A DNA stretch of 64,000 nt from Flavobacterium sp. (GTDB lineage: Bacteria > Bacteroidota > Bacteroidia > Flavobacteriales > Flavobacteriaceae). A model generated the notes under the pieces. It did not search any database. It saw nothing but the letters and a program-made list of their open reading frames with translations, and was not told where the DNA came from. Within the stretch, counting starts at the first letter, position 1. Each line of letters starts with the position of its first letter. The stretch is taken from assembly GCF_004295795.1 (NCBI RefSeq), contig NZ_SEBR01000011.1, positions 62,001 to 126,000 on the forward strand. Reading direction: 5' to 3'. Made by a program: the position numbers and the translations under genes. This document shows positions 33,422 through 42,122 of the stretch, in pieces.

Positions 33422-35281
33422 CTAGCTTTCCAGTTTTGCGCTGAGCTCGAACCAACGCTCCTCCTTGCTTTCCATATCGGAAATGATTTTCTGCAATTCC
33501 TGGGCTTTCGGATTGATATCGGCTTCGGCCACATTTCCTTCCGAAAATGCTTTCTCAATTTCCTTTTTCTTCCACTCCAGATCCTTGATTTCCTTTTCGA
33601 GTTTGGTGAATTCCTTTTGCTCGTTGAAAGACAATCCGACCGACGCCTTGTTCTGCTTCCAGTTGTTTTTCTCCTTCGGAGCGTCGTCTTTCACGGGTTC
33701 GGCAGAATCTTCGTATGTTCTGAAATCTGAATAATTGCCAGGAAAATCCTCGATCACGCCTTGTCCGCGGAAAATGAACAAGTGGTCGACGATCTTGTCC
33801 ATGAAATACCTGTCGTGGGAAACGACGACGAGACACCCGGGATAATCCATAAGGAAATTTTCGAGCACGTTCAAGGTTACGATATCGAGGTCATTCGTAG
33901 GTTCATCGAGAATCAAAAAGTTCGGATTTTGTATCAAAACCGTACACAAATACAAGCGTTTCAACTCGCCACCTGAAAGTTTCTCGACAAAATCGTGCTG
34001 CTTTTTCCTGTCGAACAAAAAGCGCTCGAGCAATTGTCCGGCCGAAATCGTGCGTCCTTTCGCAAGCGGAATATACTCGCCGAATTCCTTTATGACGTCG
34101 ATGACTTTTTGGCCAACTTTGGGATTGATGCCGCTTTGCGTGTAATATCCAAGCTTGATCGTGTCACCAATGACGACTTTACCCGAATCAGGTTGCATCG
34201 AGCCCGTGACGAGATTCAGGAACGTCGACTTTCCGGTTCCGTTTTTGCCGATGATTCCGATGCGTTCGCCTCTCTGGAAGTCGTAAGTATATTTATCTAG
34301 GATGATTTTCGAGTCGAAATGCTTGGTAACGTTGTGCAATTCGATGACTTTCGAACCCAGACGCTCCATATTTATTTCAAGTTCGACCGATTGCTCACGT
34401 CGTCTGCTGCGCGCTTTTTCCTGGATCACGTAAAAGTCGTCCTGACGCGATTTTGATTTCGTGGTTCGCGCTTTAGGCTGGCGGCGCATCCAATCCAATT
34501 CCTTTACAAAAAGGTTCTGGGCTTTGTCGACGCTAGCGTTTTCCGAAGCGATCCTGAGTTCTTTTTTCTCGAGATAATACGAGTAATTTCCTTTGTATTG
34601 GTACAATTTTCCGTTCTCGAGTTCGATGATTTCGTTGCAGACCCGTTCCAGAAAAAATCGGTCGTGCGTGACCATGAACAACGTCATGTTTTCCTTGGCG
34701 AAGTAATTCTCGAGCCATTCGATCATTTCGAGATCCAAATGGTTTGTAGGTTCGTCGAGAATCAACAAGTCCGGTTTCGAGATCAGGATGATGGCCAACG
34801 CGAGACGTTTCTTTTGTCCGCCCGACAAATTCTTGACCTTAAGCGTCAAATCGTCGAGTTTCAGCTTGGACAGAATCTGCTTGAACTGGGTTTCGAAATC
34901 CCACGCATTGTGGCGGTCCATGTCGTCGAACGCCTTTTGGTAGACTTCTTCGTTTTCGGGATTTTCGAGCGCTTTTTCGTATTGCTCGATGACTTTGAGG
35001 ATTTGGTTGTCCGATGCGAAAATCGATTCCTCGATCGTCAATTCGTCCTGTAAATTCGGCACTTGCGACAAAAATGCCATCTTGATTTCCTTGCGCATCA
35101 CGACTTGTCCCGAATCGGCTTCGTCGATGCCCGTCAAAATGTTCATGATCGTCGTCTTTCCCGATCCGTTTTTGGCGATAAACGCAATTTTCTGGTCTTT
35201 GTTGATCCCGAACGAAATGTTGTCAAATAACGTGCGTTCGCCGTAATGCTTGGAGATATTCTCTACTGAAAGGTAATTCAT
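33422..35281 (-). CDS. ABC-F family ATPase, Uup-like
   Basis: The ATG at 35281 (MNYLSVENISKHYG) is the family start; the frame runs on upstream through simple repeats. The 619 residues hold two ABC cassettes: AKNGSGKTT, LSGGQKKRLA and LILDEPTNHLDLE in the first, GKNGTGKST, LSGGELKRLYLC and DEPTNDLDI in the second. The C-terminal ~80 residues are the coiled coil typical of Uup. ABC-F proteins have no membrane part and act at the ribosome E-site or in DNA-related processes. Uup-type function in translation rescue is likely; antibiotic resistance is not implied. Confidence 0.93.
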   Translation of the reverse strand: MNYLSVENISKHYGERTLFDNISFGINKDQKIAFIAKNGSGKTTIMNILTGIDEADSGQVVMRKEIKMAFLSQVPNLQDELTIEESIFASDNQILKVIEQYEKALENPENEEVYQKAFDDMDRHNAWDFETQFKQILSKLKLDDLTLKVKNLSGGQKKRLALAIILISKPDLLILDEPTNHLDLEMIEWLENYFAKENMTLFMVTHDRFFLERVCNEIIELENGKLYQYKGNYSYYLEKKELRIASENASVDKAQNLFVKELDWMRRQPKARTTKSKSRQDDFYVIQEKARSRRREQSVELEINMERLGSKVIELHNVTKHFDSKIILDKYTYDFQRGERIGIIGKNGTGKSTFLNLVTGSMQPDSGKVVIGDTIKLGYYTQSGINPKVGQKVIDVIKEFGEYIPLAKGRTISAGQLLERFLFDRKKQHDFVEKLSGGELKRLYLCTVLIQNPNFLILDEPTNDLDIVTLNVLENFLMDYPGCLVVVSHDRYFMDKIVDHLFIFRGQGVIEDFPGNYSDFRTYEDSAEPVKDDAPKEKNNWKQNKASVGLSFNEQKEFTKLEKEIKDLEWKKKEIEKAFSEGNVAEADINPKAQELQKIISDMESKEERWFELSAKLES

Positions 35282-35403
35282 GGCGCAAAGATAATCGGAG
35301 ATATCAGATAATGGATGATAGACGAAAAGATAATGGACGAAAAGATAACAGACTTTTTGATTTAGAGATTTTTGGATTTTCAGGCATATCAATTCCAAAG
35401 CAA

Positions 35404-35450
35404 TCCGAATTTGGGATTTGGGATTTGGGATTTGGGATTTGGGATTTGGT
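35404..35450 (+). repeat. 7-bp tandem repeat (GGGATTT)
   Basis: About six tandem copies of GGGATTT or TTTGGGA, next to the larger repeat array. Confidence 0.85.
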
Positions 35451-35477
35451 GATTTAAAATTTCAAATTTTCGTTTTA

Positions 35478-36425
35478 GAATTTAACCTCTCAGGTTACCT
35501 TGTCAGGTTTTAGACCTGTCAGGATTTAAAAGGTGACAGGTTTGTTTTTGAGTTTTCAGGTCGGTGGATTTCAGGTTCTCGTATTTGGGATTTGGTCAGA
35601 TAGCCATATGGGTTAGAATTGGGATTTGGGATTTGGAATTTGTCCCGACGCTATGGGAAAGAGTTCTTCACATTTTCCTACAAAAAAAGCACACCCTGTC
35701 AGGGTTATAAACCCTGTCACTGTTTTAAACGGTGACAGGTTGATTTGTAGGAATTCCAGTTTCAGCTTCCAAACTCCCTTTTTAAATACGGGATTTGGTT
35801 TTCGGATTTTCAGATTTGCGAATTCGCAGATTTTCGGCTTTTCAGACATATCGATCCCAAAGCAAGTCAAAATTTAGGGTTTGGAATTTGTCCCGACAAT
35901 TATCGGACGAAATCCTTGCCATTTCCTACAAAAAAAGCACACCCTGTCAGGGTTATAAACCCTGTCACTGTTTTAAACGGTGACAGGGTGATTTGTAGGA
36001 ATTCGGTTTCGGCTTCCAAACTCCCGATTTAAATACGAGATGTGATTTTCGGCTTTTCAGATTTTCGCAGATCTTCGGCTTTTCAGACATATCGATCCCA
36101 AAGCAAGTCAAAATTTAGGGTTTGGAATTTGTCCCGACAATTATCGGACGAATTCCTTGCCATTTCCTACAAAAAAAGCACACCCTGTCAGGGTTATAAA
36201 CCCTGTCACTGTTTTAAACGGTGACAGGGTGATTTGTAGGAATTCGGTTTCGGCGTCCAAATTACCAATTCTAAACACAGTTTCGATTCGCACATTTACA
36301 GACTCGCCGATTTTCCGTTTTAGAATTGAACCTCTCAGACTACTTTGTCAGGTCTTAGACCTGTCAGGATTTAAAAGGTGACAGGTTTGTTTTTTGGGTT
36401 TTCAGATTTTCGACTCGGTGGATTT
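35478..36425. repeat. Nested repeat array with CCTGTCAGGG palindromes
   Basis: This fills the gap between the ABC-F gene and nrtR (35282-36489). Three copies of a palindromic unit start at 35691, 35939 and 36180 (ACACCCTGTC). In each, CACCCTGTCA pairs with TGACAGGGTG (the first copy ends GGTTG), and the inside holds GGGTT-ATA-AACCC plus a GTGACA hairpin, so a three-way junction can form. Two copies of another unit (CCTGTCAGGATTTAAAAGGT) bracket the set at ~35510 and ~36355. Between units lie diverged copies of GACAATTATCGGACGAA. I see no genes here. Confidence 0.9.
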
Positions 36426-36489
36426 CAGTTTCGTATTTGGAATTTGGGTTTTGGAATTTGAGATTTCCGATTTCCCCTATATTTACGAA

Positions 36490-37182
36490 ATGATTCCCCA
36501 AAACATAAAAATCGCGGTCGACGCCATAATCTTCGGATACGAAAAAAACAACCTGTTCGTGCTGCTTATCAAACAAAAATCCGGACCATTTTCGGGCGTT
36601 TGGTGCTTGCCCGGCGGGTTCGTGCTCGATTCCGAATCGCTTACGCAAGCCGTGGAGCGCGAACTTCTCGAAGAAACGGGCGTGTCGGTAAACTATCTCG
36701 AGCAACTTTACACTTTTGGCGATTTGGGACGCGATCCTAGGCAGCGCGTGATTTCGGTGGCTTATTTCGGATTGGTCGACCCTTCGAAACTTTCGTTGGT
36801 CGAAAAAACCGATACCGATGCCGAAGACGCGCATTGGTTTGCGGTGAACGAACTTCCAAAATTGGGTTACGATCATTCGCAGATCGTCCAAACGGCCTTG
36901 GAGCGTTTGCGTGCGAAGTTGGCTTATCAACCCATCGGATTCGACCTACTTCCGAAGAAATTCCCTTTTTCCGACCTTGAAAACCTTTACGCCTCGATTC
37001 TCGAAAAGGAAATTGACCGCCGAAACTTCCGTAAAAAAATCCTGAGCTTTGGCCTTTTGCACGAAACCGATGAGCAAATCGCCGTTGGCAAAGGTCGTCC
37101 GGCCAATCTTTTCCAATTCGACAAAACCAGATACGAGCAACTCCTGAAAGAAAATTTCCTGTTTGAAATCAAATTTGCGTAA
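36490..37182 (+). CDS. NrtR-type Nudix transcriptional regulator of NAD metabolism
   Basis: The ATG at 36490 starts the protein with MIPQNIKIAVDAIIFGYE. The 230 residues hold a Nudix domain (~1-145) with an intact box: GGFVLDSESLTQAVERELLE followed by ETGV. The C-terminal ~85 residues are a winged helix (NFRKKILSFGLL, GRPANLFQFD). NrtR proteins repress NAD-salvage genes and release DNA when ADP-ribose binds. The next two genes, prs and nadV, are the expected targets. Since the Nudix box is complete, catalytic activity could be kept, unlike in many NrtR. Two palindromic sites follow. Confidence 0.85.
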   Translation: MIPQNIKIAVDAIIFGYEKNNLFVLLIKQKSGPFSGVWCLPGGFVLDSESLTQAVERELLEETGVSVNYLEQLYTFGDLGRDPRQRVISVAYFGLVDPSKLSLVEKTDTDAEDAHWFAVNELPKLGYDHSQIVQTALERLRAKLAYQPIGFDLLPKKFPFSDLENLYASILEKEIDRRNFRKKILSFGLLHETDEQIAVGKGRPANLFQFDKTRYEQLLKENFLFEIKFA

Positions 37183-37194
37183 TTTTTACACAAA
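37174..37194. promoter_or_regulatory. Candidate NrtR operator 1
   Basis: TTTGCGTA-n5-TACACAAA, an imperfect palindrome (one mismatch per half-site pair) that includes the stop codon of the regulator gene. It is 52 bp from site 2, about five helical turns. Confidence 0.65.
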
Positions 37195-37198
37195 ATAA

Positions 37199-37229
37199 TT
37201 TGCCAGACAAAATTCTCTTTTTATATTTG
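37199..37229 (+). promoter_or_regulatory. Promoter of the prs-nadV operon
   Basis: TTTG (37199-37202) and TATATTTG (37222-37229) are separated by 19 bases and match the Bacteroidota -33 and -7 consensus. The -7 element overlaps operator 2. Confidence 0.7.
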
Positions 37230-37246
37230 CGTATAATTTACACAAA
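37226..37246. promoter_or_regulatory. Candidate NrtR operator 2
   Basis: TTTGCGTA-n5-TACACAAA again, with a different 5-base centre. It overlaps the -7 element and ends 8 bp before the prs ATG, so bound regulator would block transcription. Confidence 0.7.
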
Positions 37247-37253
37247 ATAACAA

Positions 37254-38093
37254 ATGATACTCAATCTCGATCCCAACTTCAAACCCGCAAGCGGAACTGA
37301 AATCGCCTTTAAGGCTTTCACGTTCTCGGGTGGCGAACCTCACATCAAAATCGAGGCTTTCGACACGACACAAAAAGTCACGGTCACGCACCGACTCAAC
37401 TCTTTCAACGACTTCGGACTTTTCATCACGGCCATCGACGCGCTTCGCAACATGGGTGCAAAAACGATCGAAGCCGTAATTCCTTATTTCCCCGCGGCCA
37501 GACAAGATCGCCTGATGATTCCCGGCGAACCTTTGACCGTGAAGGTTTACGCAAGAATTTTGAACAGCCTGAACCTCGATAAAGTCTACGTTTTCGACGC
37601 ACATTCCGAGGTTACGCCGGCTTTGGTCGAAAACTGCGAAGTGATTCCGAACCACGAATTCATAGCCGATGTCTTGAAGCAAGTGCCATCGGTTTCCAAA
37701 CTCGTTTCCCCGGACGGAGGCGCGCTCAAGAAAATCTACAAAGTCTCGACTTTCCTTGGCGGAATGGACGTTGTGGAATGTTCGAAAAACCGAGATGTCA
37801 AGACCGGAAGATTGTCCGGATTCAAGGTTTTCGCCGACGATCTGTCTGGCGCCGACTGTTTGATTGTGGACGATATTTGCGATGGTGGCGCGACATTCAT
37901 CGGTCTGGCCGAAGCTTTGAAAGCGAAAGGCGCCGGAAAACTCTATCTGGCAGTTTCCCACGGAATCTTCTCGAAAGGCGTGGAAAATCTGACGCAAATC
38001 TTCGACACTACTTTTACGACGAATTCGTTCCGCGACATTTCCGAAAACGGCGTCGTCCAACTTCCTATAAAAAAATTAATAATTAATAGTTAA
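37254..38093 (+). CDS. prs: Ribose-phosphate pyrophosphokinase (PRPP synthase)
   Basis: Makes PRPP from ribose-5-phosphate and ATP. The 279 residues form a short Prs: IPYFPAARQDRLM near residue 75 (ATP/ribose-5-P site), VYVFDAHSEVTPAL near 120, and the PRPP loop LIVDDICDGGATF near 203. It is shorter than classical ~315-residue Prs and belongs to the group encoded beside NAMPT genes. Its product is the co-substrate of the nadV enzyme 15 bp downstream. Expression is probably under the double operator. Confidence 0.93.
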   Translation: MILNLDPNFKPASGTEIAFKAFTFSGGEPHIKIEAFDTTQKVTVTHRLNSFNDFGLFITAIDALRNMGAKTIEAVIPYFPAARQDRLMIPGEPLTVKVYARILNSLNLDKVYVFDAHSEVTPALVENCEVIPNHEFIADVLKQVPSVSKLVSPDGGALKKIYKVSTFLGGMDVVECSKNRDVKTGRLSGFKVFADDLSGADCLIVDDICDGGATFIGLAEALKAKGAGKLYLAVSHGIFSKGVENLTQIFDTTFTTNSFRDISENGVVQLPIKKLIINS

Positions 38094-38108
38094 TAATTAA
38101 TAATTATC

Positions 38109-39560
38109 ATGAATCCGCTACTCTTGACCGACGGTTACAAACTCGACCATAGAAGACAATATCCAAACGGAACGACGCTCGTTTACTCGAACTGGACGCC
38201 GCGAAAAAGCCGACACGAAAACATCGGGGAAGTCGTGTTTTTCGGACTTCAGTATTTCCTCAAAAAATATGTGATCGACGATTTCAATGCGAACTTCTTC
38301 GGAAAGCCAAAAGAAGAAGTGCTGGCCAAATACACGCGCCGCGTCAACAATTATCTAGGGGAAAACCTCGTCGGGATCGATCACGTGGGCGATTTGCACG
38401 ATTTGGGATATATTCCGATGGTTTTCAAGGCGTTGCCCGAAGGTTCAAAAGTTCCTTTGCGCGTTCCGATGTTCACTTTGTACAACACTTTGCCCGAATT
38501 TTTCTGGCTCACGAATTACTTCGAGACGCTTTTGTCGGCGGTGATCTGGCTGCCTTGCAACTCGGCGACGATTGCGGGCGAATACCGAAAAATCCTCGAC
38601 AAATATGCTGCCGAAACTTCTTCCCAACCCGGATTCGTCGATTGGCAAGGACACGATTTCTCAATGAGAGGAATGGGCGGAATCGAGGCTTCGATAACAT
38701 CTTCGGCCGGACATTTGCTGTATTTCATGGGAACCGACACCATTCCGGCGATAGACTTTCTCGAGGAATTCTACAACGCCGATTCTGACACCGAATTGAT
38801 TGGCGGATCTGTCGCGGCGACCGAACACAGTGTGATGTGCATGGGCACGACCGAAGGCGAATTCGAGACGTTCCAGCGTTTGGTGACCGAAGTCTATCCG
38901 AAGGGAATCGTGTCGATCGTCTCCGATACTTGGGATTTGTGGAAAGTTTTGACCGATTATCTGCCAAAACTCAAAGATACGATCGTGAGCCGTGAAGGAA
39001 AAGTCGTGATTCGCCCTGACAGCGGCGATCCGGCCGACATCATTTGCGGCAGTCCGAACGGAAAGAACGAAAACGAGAAAAAAGGCGTGATCGAACTGCT
39101 TTGGGAAGTTTTCGGCGGAAGCACTAACGACAAAGGTTTCAAGGAACTCGTGCCGCAAATAGGCGCGATTTACGGCGACAGCATCACGCCAGAACGCGCG
39201 ATCCAAATCTGCGAACGCTTGAAGACCAAAGGTTTTGCGAGCACGAACATCGTTTTCGGAATAGGCTCTTTCACTTATCAATACAACACCCGCGACACTT
39301 TCGGATTCGCCATGAAAGCGACTTACGGCGAAGTGAACGGCGAAGGACGCGCGATTTTCAAAGATCCGATCACGGACGACGGAACCAAAAAATCGGCTAA
39401 AGGCTTGATGAAGATCACTTTGGAAAACGGAATCTTCACTTTGCACGACAACGTTTCGTGGGAAGAAGAAAAAACGGGCGAGCTCAAGGAAGTTTTCCGC
39501 GACGGCAAAATCCTGATCGACCAAAAATTATCCGAAATTCGCCAACGCGCCAGAAAATAA
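38109..39560 (+). CDS. nadV: Nicotinamide phosphoribosyltransferase (NAMPT/NadV type)
   Basis: Converts nicotinamide and PRPP to NMN, the entry step of NAD salvage without deamidation. The 483 residues match the NAMPT family: NPLLLTDGYKLDHRRQYP and YSNWTPRKSRH at the start, SVAATEHSVM near 238, VIRPDSGDP near 300, YGDSITPERA near 355 and GIGSFTYQYNTRD near 387. Human-like NAMPT members have the same order. It follows prs by 15 bp through an AT-rich spacer (TTAATAATTAATA), and overlaps the next start by one base. Confidence 0.92.
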   Translation: MNPLLLTDGYKLDHRRQYPNGTTLVYSNWTPRKSRHENIGEVVFFGLQYFLKKYVIDDFNANFFGKPKEEVLAKYTRRVNNYLGENLVGIDHVGDLHDLGYIPMVFKALPEGSKVPLRVPMFTLYNTLPEFFWLTNYFETLLSAVIWLPCNSATIAGEYRKILDKYAAETSSQPGFVDWQGHDFSMRGMGGIEASITSSAGHLLYFMGTDTIPAIDFLEEFYNADSDTELIGGSVAATEHSVMCMGTTEGEFETFQRLVTEVYPKGIVSIVSDTWDLWKVLTDYLPKLKDTIVSREGKVVIRPDSGDPADIICGSPNGKNENEKKGVIELLWEVFGGSTNDKGFKELVPQIGAIYGDSITPERAIQICERLKTKGFASTNIVFGIGSFTYQYNTRDTFGFAMKATYGEVNGEGRAIFKDPITDDGTKKSAKGLMKITLENGIFTLHDNVSWEEEKTGELKEVFRDGKILIDQKLSEIRQRARK

Positions 39561-40339
39561 TGCTTTACCCGATCAAATCATATTTGCGCTTCCTCGCCAA
39601 ATCGTCGAACCAACACGGCGTCCACTCGCCTTTTGTCTTCGATTTGGTGACGAAGTGTTTTTATGACAAACGCGATTTTCGCGAATACCGACCTTTGGAA
39701 GACTATCGGAATTCACTTCTGAAAAACGACGAAATCATTTCCGTAACCGACTTTGGCGCGGGTTCGAGAGTCTTCAGGTCGAATGAAAGGAAAGTTTCCG
39801 ACATCGCCAGAAACGCCGGAATTTCGAGAAAAAGAGCAAAACTGCTGTTTCGGATCGTGCGCTATTTCCAACCCGAAAACATTCTTGAAATCGGGACTTC
39901 GCTTGGTTTGGCGACTTCAGCTCTGGCTTTGGGAAATGCGTCGGGAAACGCAATCTCGCTTGAAGGCTGCGCAACTACATCCGCGCAAGCGAAAAAAAAC
40001 CTGTCGGAACACGGTTTGGAAAATGTCGAGGTAAAAGTTGGGGAATTCAATGCGACGCTCGGTTCGCCTGACATCCAAACGTCAATTTTCGACCTGATCT
40101 ACTTTGACGGAAACCATCAGAAAGACGCGACTTTGGCCTATTTCGAGCAATTGTTGCCGACGAAAAACAACGATTCGGTCTGGATTTTCGACGACATCCA
40201 TTGGTCAGAGCAAATGTCGCAAGCCTGGAAAATCATAAAGAAACATCCGCAAGTCACCGTCACGATCGACACTTTTCAATGGGGTTTCGTGTTTTTCAGA
40301 AAAGAACAGGAAAAGGAAAATTTCACCATTCGCGCCTGA
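39560..40339 (+). CDS. Class I SAM-dependent methyltransferase
   Basis: The ATG at 39560 overlaps the nadV stop by one base (TAATG). The 259-residue protein starts MLYPIKSYLRFLAKSSN. A Rossmann methyltransferase core spans ~90-230, with the SAM motif ILEIGTSLGLATSALAL and the acidic post-motif IYFDGNHQ and IFDDIHWS. This O-methyltransferase-like type is common in Bacteroidota and its substrate is unknown. The coupling to nadV may only be positional, but a nicotinamide-methylating side reaction is an idea that could be tested. Confidence 0.85.
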   Translation: MLYPIKSYLRFLAKSSNQHGVHSPFVFDLVTKCFYDKRDFREYRPLEDYRNSLLKNDEIISVTDFGAGSRVFRSNERKVSDIARNAGISRKRAKLLFRIVRYFQPENILEIGTSLGLATSALALGNASGNAISLEGCATTSAQAKKNLSEHGLENVEVKVGEFNATLGSPDIQTSIFDLIYFDGNHQKDATLAYFEQLLPTKNNDSVWIFDDIHWSEQMSQAWKIIKKHPQVTVTIDTFQWGFVFFRKEQEKENFTIRA

Positions 40340-40344
40340 CGACA

Positions 40345-40408
40345 CAACTGCTTCTGCATCTGCTTCTGCCACTGCCACCGCCACTGCTTCCGCTTCCGCT
40401 ACTTCAAC
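40345..40408 (-). repeat. CTGC/GCAG hexamer tract between convergent genes
   Basis: CTTCTGCATCTGCTTCTGCC type hexamers. On the minus strand it reads GCAG... and begins inside the last codons of the minus-strand gene ending at 40399. Confidence 0.8.
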
Positions 40409-41097
40409 TTCGTAATTCCGATATTGAAAATCTTCGCCTCCAAAGCAGTTCCATTGTTGTTCAGGACATATTTGAGTTCGATCACGTCGTTCGCGTTGGC
40501 CGAAATCGACAGCGAACCGCTCGTTCCCCATTCGTCTGTGGCGTCAAGATTGGCCGTTCCTCTGGTTAGATATCCCAGAAGCGCCCCATTTTGGTAAACA
40601 CCGATGATGAATTTGCGTACGCCGCTTGGCATGTTCGTAATCGAAAAACTGGCCGTGACCATATAAACGCCACTTTCCGATACCTTGATCTTTCCGGCGC
40701 CCGAAATCGTGTATATCGCGTTGTCGACGGTCATTGCGTCTGAAGCCGTGAGCGGGAAATTCGTGTAACTGTTGTTCGTGGTCGAAACCGATGTGTTTCC
40801 CGATGCGAATACTTTGTTGAGAACGACAGACGCGTTCGAGGTTTCGAAAAAGTTCTTCCAACCGTTTGATGTCCGCACGAACATGGCGTTGTAGGTCGTG
40901 TTGTAGATCATCGATCCGTTGAGCGGCGAAGCAATCGCCATCATTTGGGCGTTGGTCATGCGCGGCGGCACGAAGGTCTTGTCGGTAGCATCGAGTTGCA
41001 AAATGGCGCTCGGACTTGGATTTGTCGTCCCGATGGCGACCTGGGCCGAAACCGAACTGACCAGAAGCAAGAACAAAAAGGATAATCTTGTCATCAT
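40399..41097 (-). CDS. Secreted jelly-roll-like protein, paralogue 1
   Basis: The ATG at 41097 gives a signal peptide (LSFLFLLLVSSVSAQ). The 232-residue protein has the Bacteroidota exoprotein opening VAIGTTNPSPSAILQLDATD and PPRMTNAQM, then GSMIYNTT. The C-terminal ~135 residues are strand-rich (SESGVYMVTASFSITNMPSG, FIIGVYQNGALLGYL) like C1q/TNF-type jelly rolls. It is 2 bp from a paralogue of similar length and has no sorting domain. Function unknown; a role in surface or extracellular trimer formation fits the fold. Confidence 0.75.
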   Translation of the reverse strand: MMTRLSFLFLLLVSSVSAQVAIGTTNPSPSAILQLDATDKTFVPPRMTNAQMMAIASPLNGSMIYNTTYNAMFVRTSNGWKNFFETSNASVVLNKVFASGNTSVSTTNNSYTNFPLTASDAMTVDNAIYTISGAGKIKVSESGVYMVTASFSITNMPSGVRKFIIGVYQNGALLGYLTRGTANLDATDEWGTSGSLSISANANDVIELKYVLNNNGTALEAKIFNIGITKLK

Positions 41098-41099
41098 AA

Positions 41100-41789
41100 T
41101 TAGTTGAGTTTGGTGATACAAATGGTTTGGATGGCATTGGTAAGCGTCGCGGTGTGGGCTACGAAATACCTGAAATAGAATTGGTCGCCCGCATTGGCGT
41201 AGTACATCAAGGTTCCGGTCGCGCCCCAATAATCGTTTGCCGGATTTTCGAGCTTGGATTTTGTCAGAAAGCCCAATAGCACGCCGCTTCTGTAAACGCC
41301 TATGTAGAAATTTCTCGAGCCCGCGGGCATGTTCGAGGTGGAAATACTTGCAGACAAAAGGTAAACGCCAGCCCTCGAAACCGTAATTGCGCCCGGACTG
41401 TCAACCGTGAAATAGGCCGAGCTGTTCGAGACGATGTTGGACGAGGAAAGGTTTATAGGATAAGACGTCGCGGTTGACGTAAGCATATTTCCGCCACTTC
41501 TCGACAAGATGATCGTGGGATTCGAGTTCAAATCGAAACTCGACCATCCCAAATCACTTTTAAAGTACGGCAGGTTTTCGTTCGTGTTGAAAATCATCGA
41601 GCCCGTGGCCGGATTCGAAACTGCGGTCATTTGGGCATCGGTCAGTCTTGGCAAGACAAAGGCCGAGGTCGTGCTTTCAAGCTGAAGCAACGCACTGCTG
41701 TGGACGTTTGCCGTGCCGATTCCTACTTGGGCGTTGGCGACGGTAAAAAACATCAGGCAAATTCCGACGAGTTGTGTTGTTGTTGACAT
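41100..41789 (-). CDS. Secreted jelly-roll-like protein, paralogue 2
   Basis: 229 residues with a signal peptide ending FFTVANAQ, then VGIGTANVHSSALLQLESTT. Shared blocks with paralogue 1 are RLTDAQM, GSMIFNTN, SRAGVYLLSASISTSNMPAG and IGVYRSGVLLGFLTK. Identity is moderate, so this is an old tandem duplication. It is the first gene of the pair. The ~330 bp upstream to the next gene hold only the terminator at 42068. Confidence 0.75.
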   Translation of the reverse strand: MSTTTQLVGICLMFFTVANAQVGIGTANVHSSALLQLESTTSAFVLPRLTDAQMTAVSNPATGSMIFNTNENLPYFKSDLGWSSFDLNSNPTIILSRSGGNMLTSTATSYPINLSSSNIVSNSSAYFTVDSPGAITVSRAGVYLLSASISTSNMPAGSRNFYIGVYRSGVLLGFLTKSKLENPANDYWGATGTLMYYANAGDQFYFRYFVAHTATLTNAIQTICITKLN

Positions 41790-42067
41790 TTCGGTTTTTT
41801 GATTCTGATGCCAAAAATAACCATCGGATTCCTGTTAAAATCGCTTGTGGAGGTTGCCGAAATGTTAAATGTGGGAAACCGCAATAAAAAATAGTTCATA
41901 TTGCGACTATTTAATATAACTACATCGAAAAAATCTCCTTACGCGAACAATTTCCGGCTTCTTGTCAAAAATAAACTGTAAGAAAATACTGTGTCGTCAA
42001 TGTATTTCGTCGATTTTTTATTACACTTCATCGGACTTTTGCTTTATAACGACAAAATGGTACATAA

Positions 42068-42096
42068 AAAAAACCACGATCTTTCGACCGTGGCTT
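42068..42096 (-). terminator. Terminator after the coiled-coil lipoprotein
   Basis: AAAGCCACGGT and ATCGTGGTTTT arms with a CGAAAG loop and a T run on the minus strand, 26 bp past the stop at 42123. Confidence 0.8.
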
Positions 42097-42122
42097 TCCC
42101 TGAATTAATAATCAACGATGTC

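Noticed and set aside
33422..35281. Antibiotic-resistance ABC-F protein
   Set aside because: The C-terminal coiled coil and overall pattern are of the housekeeping Uup type.
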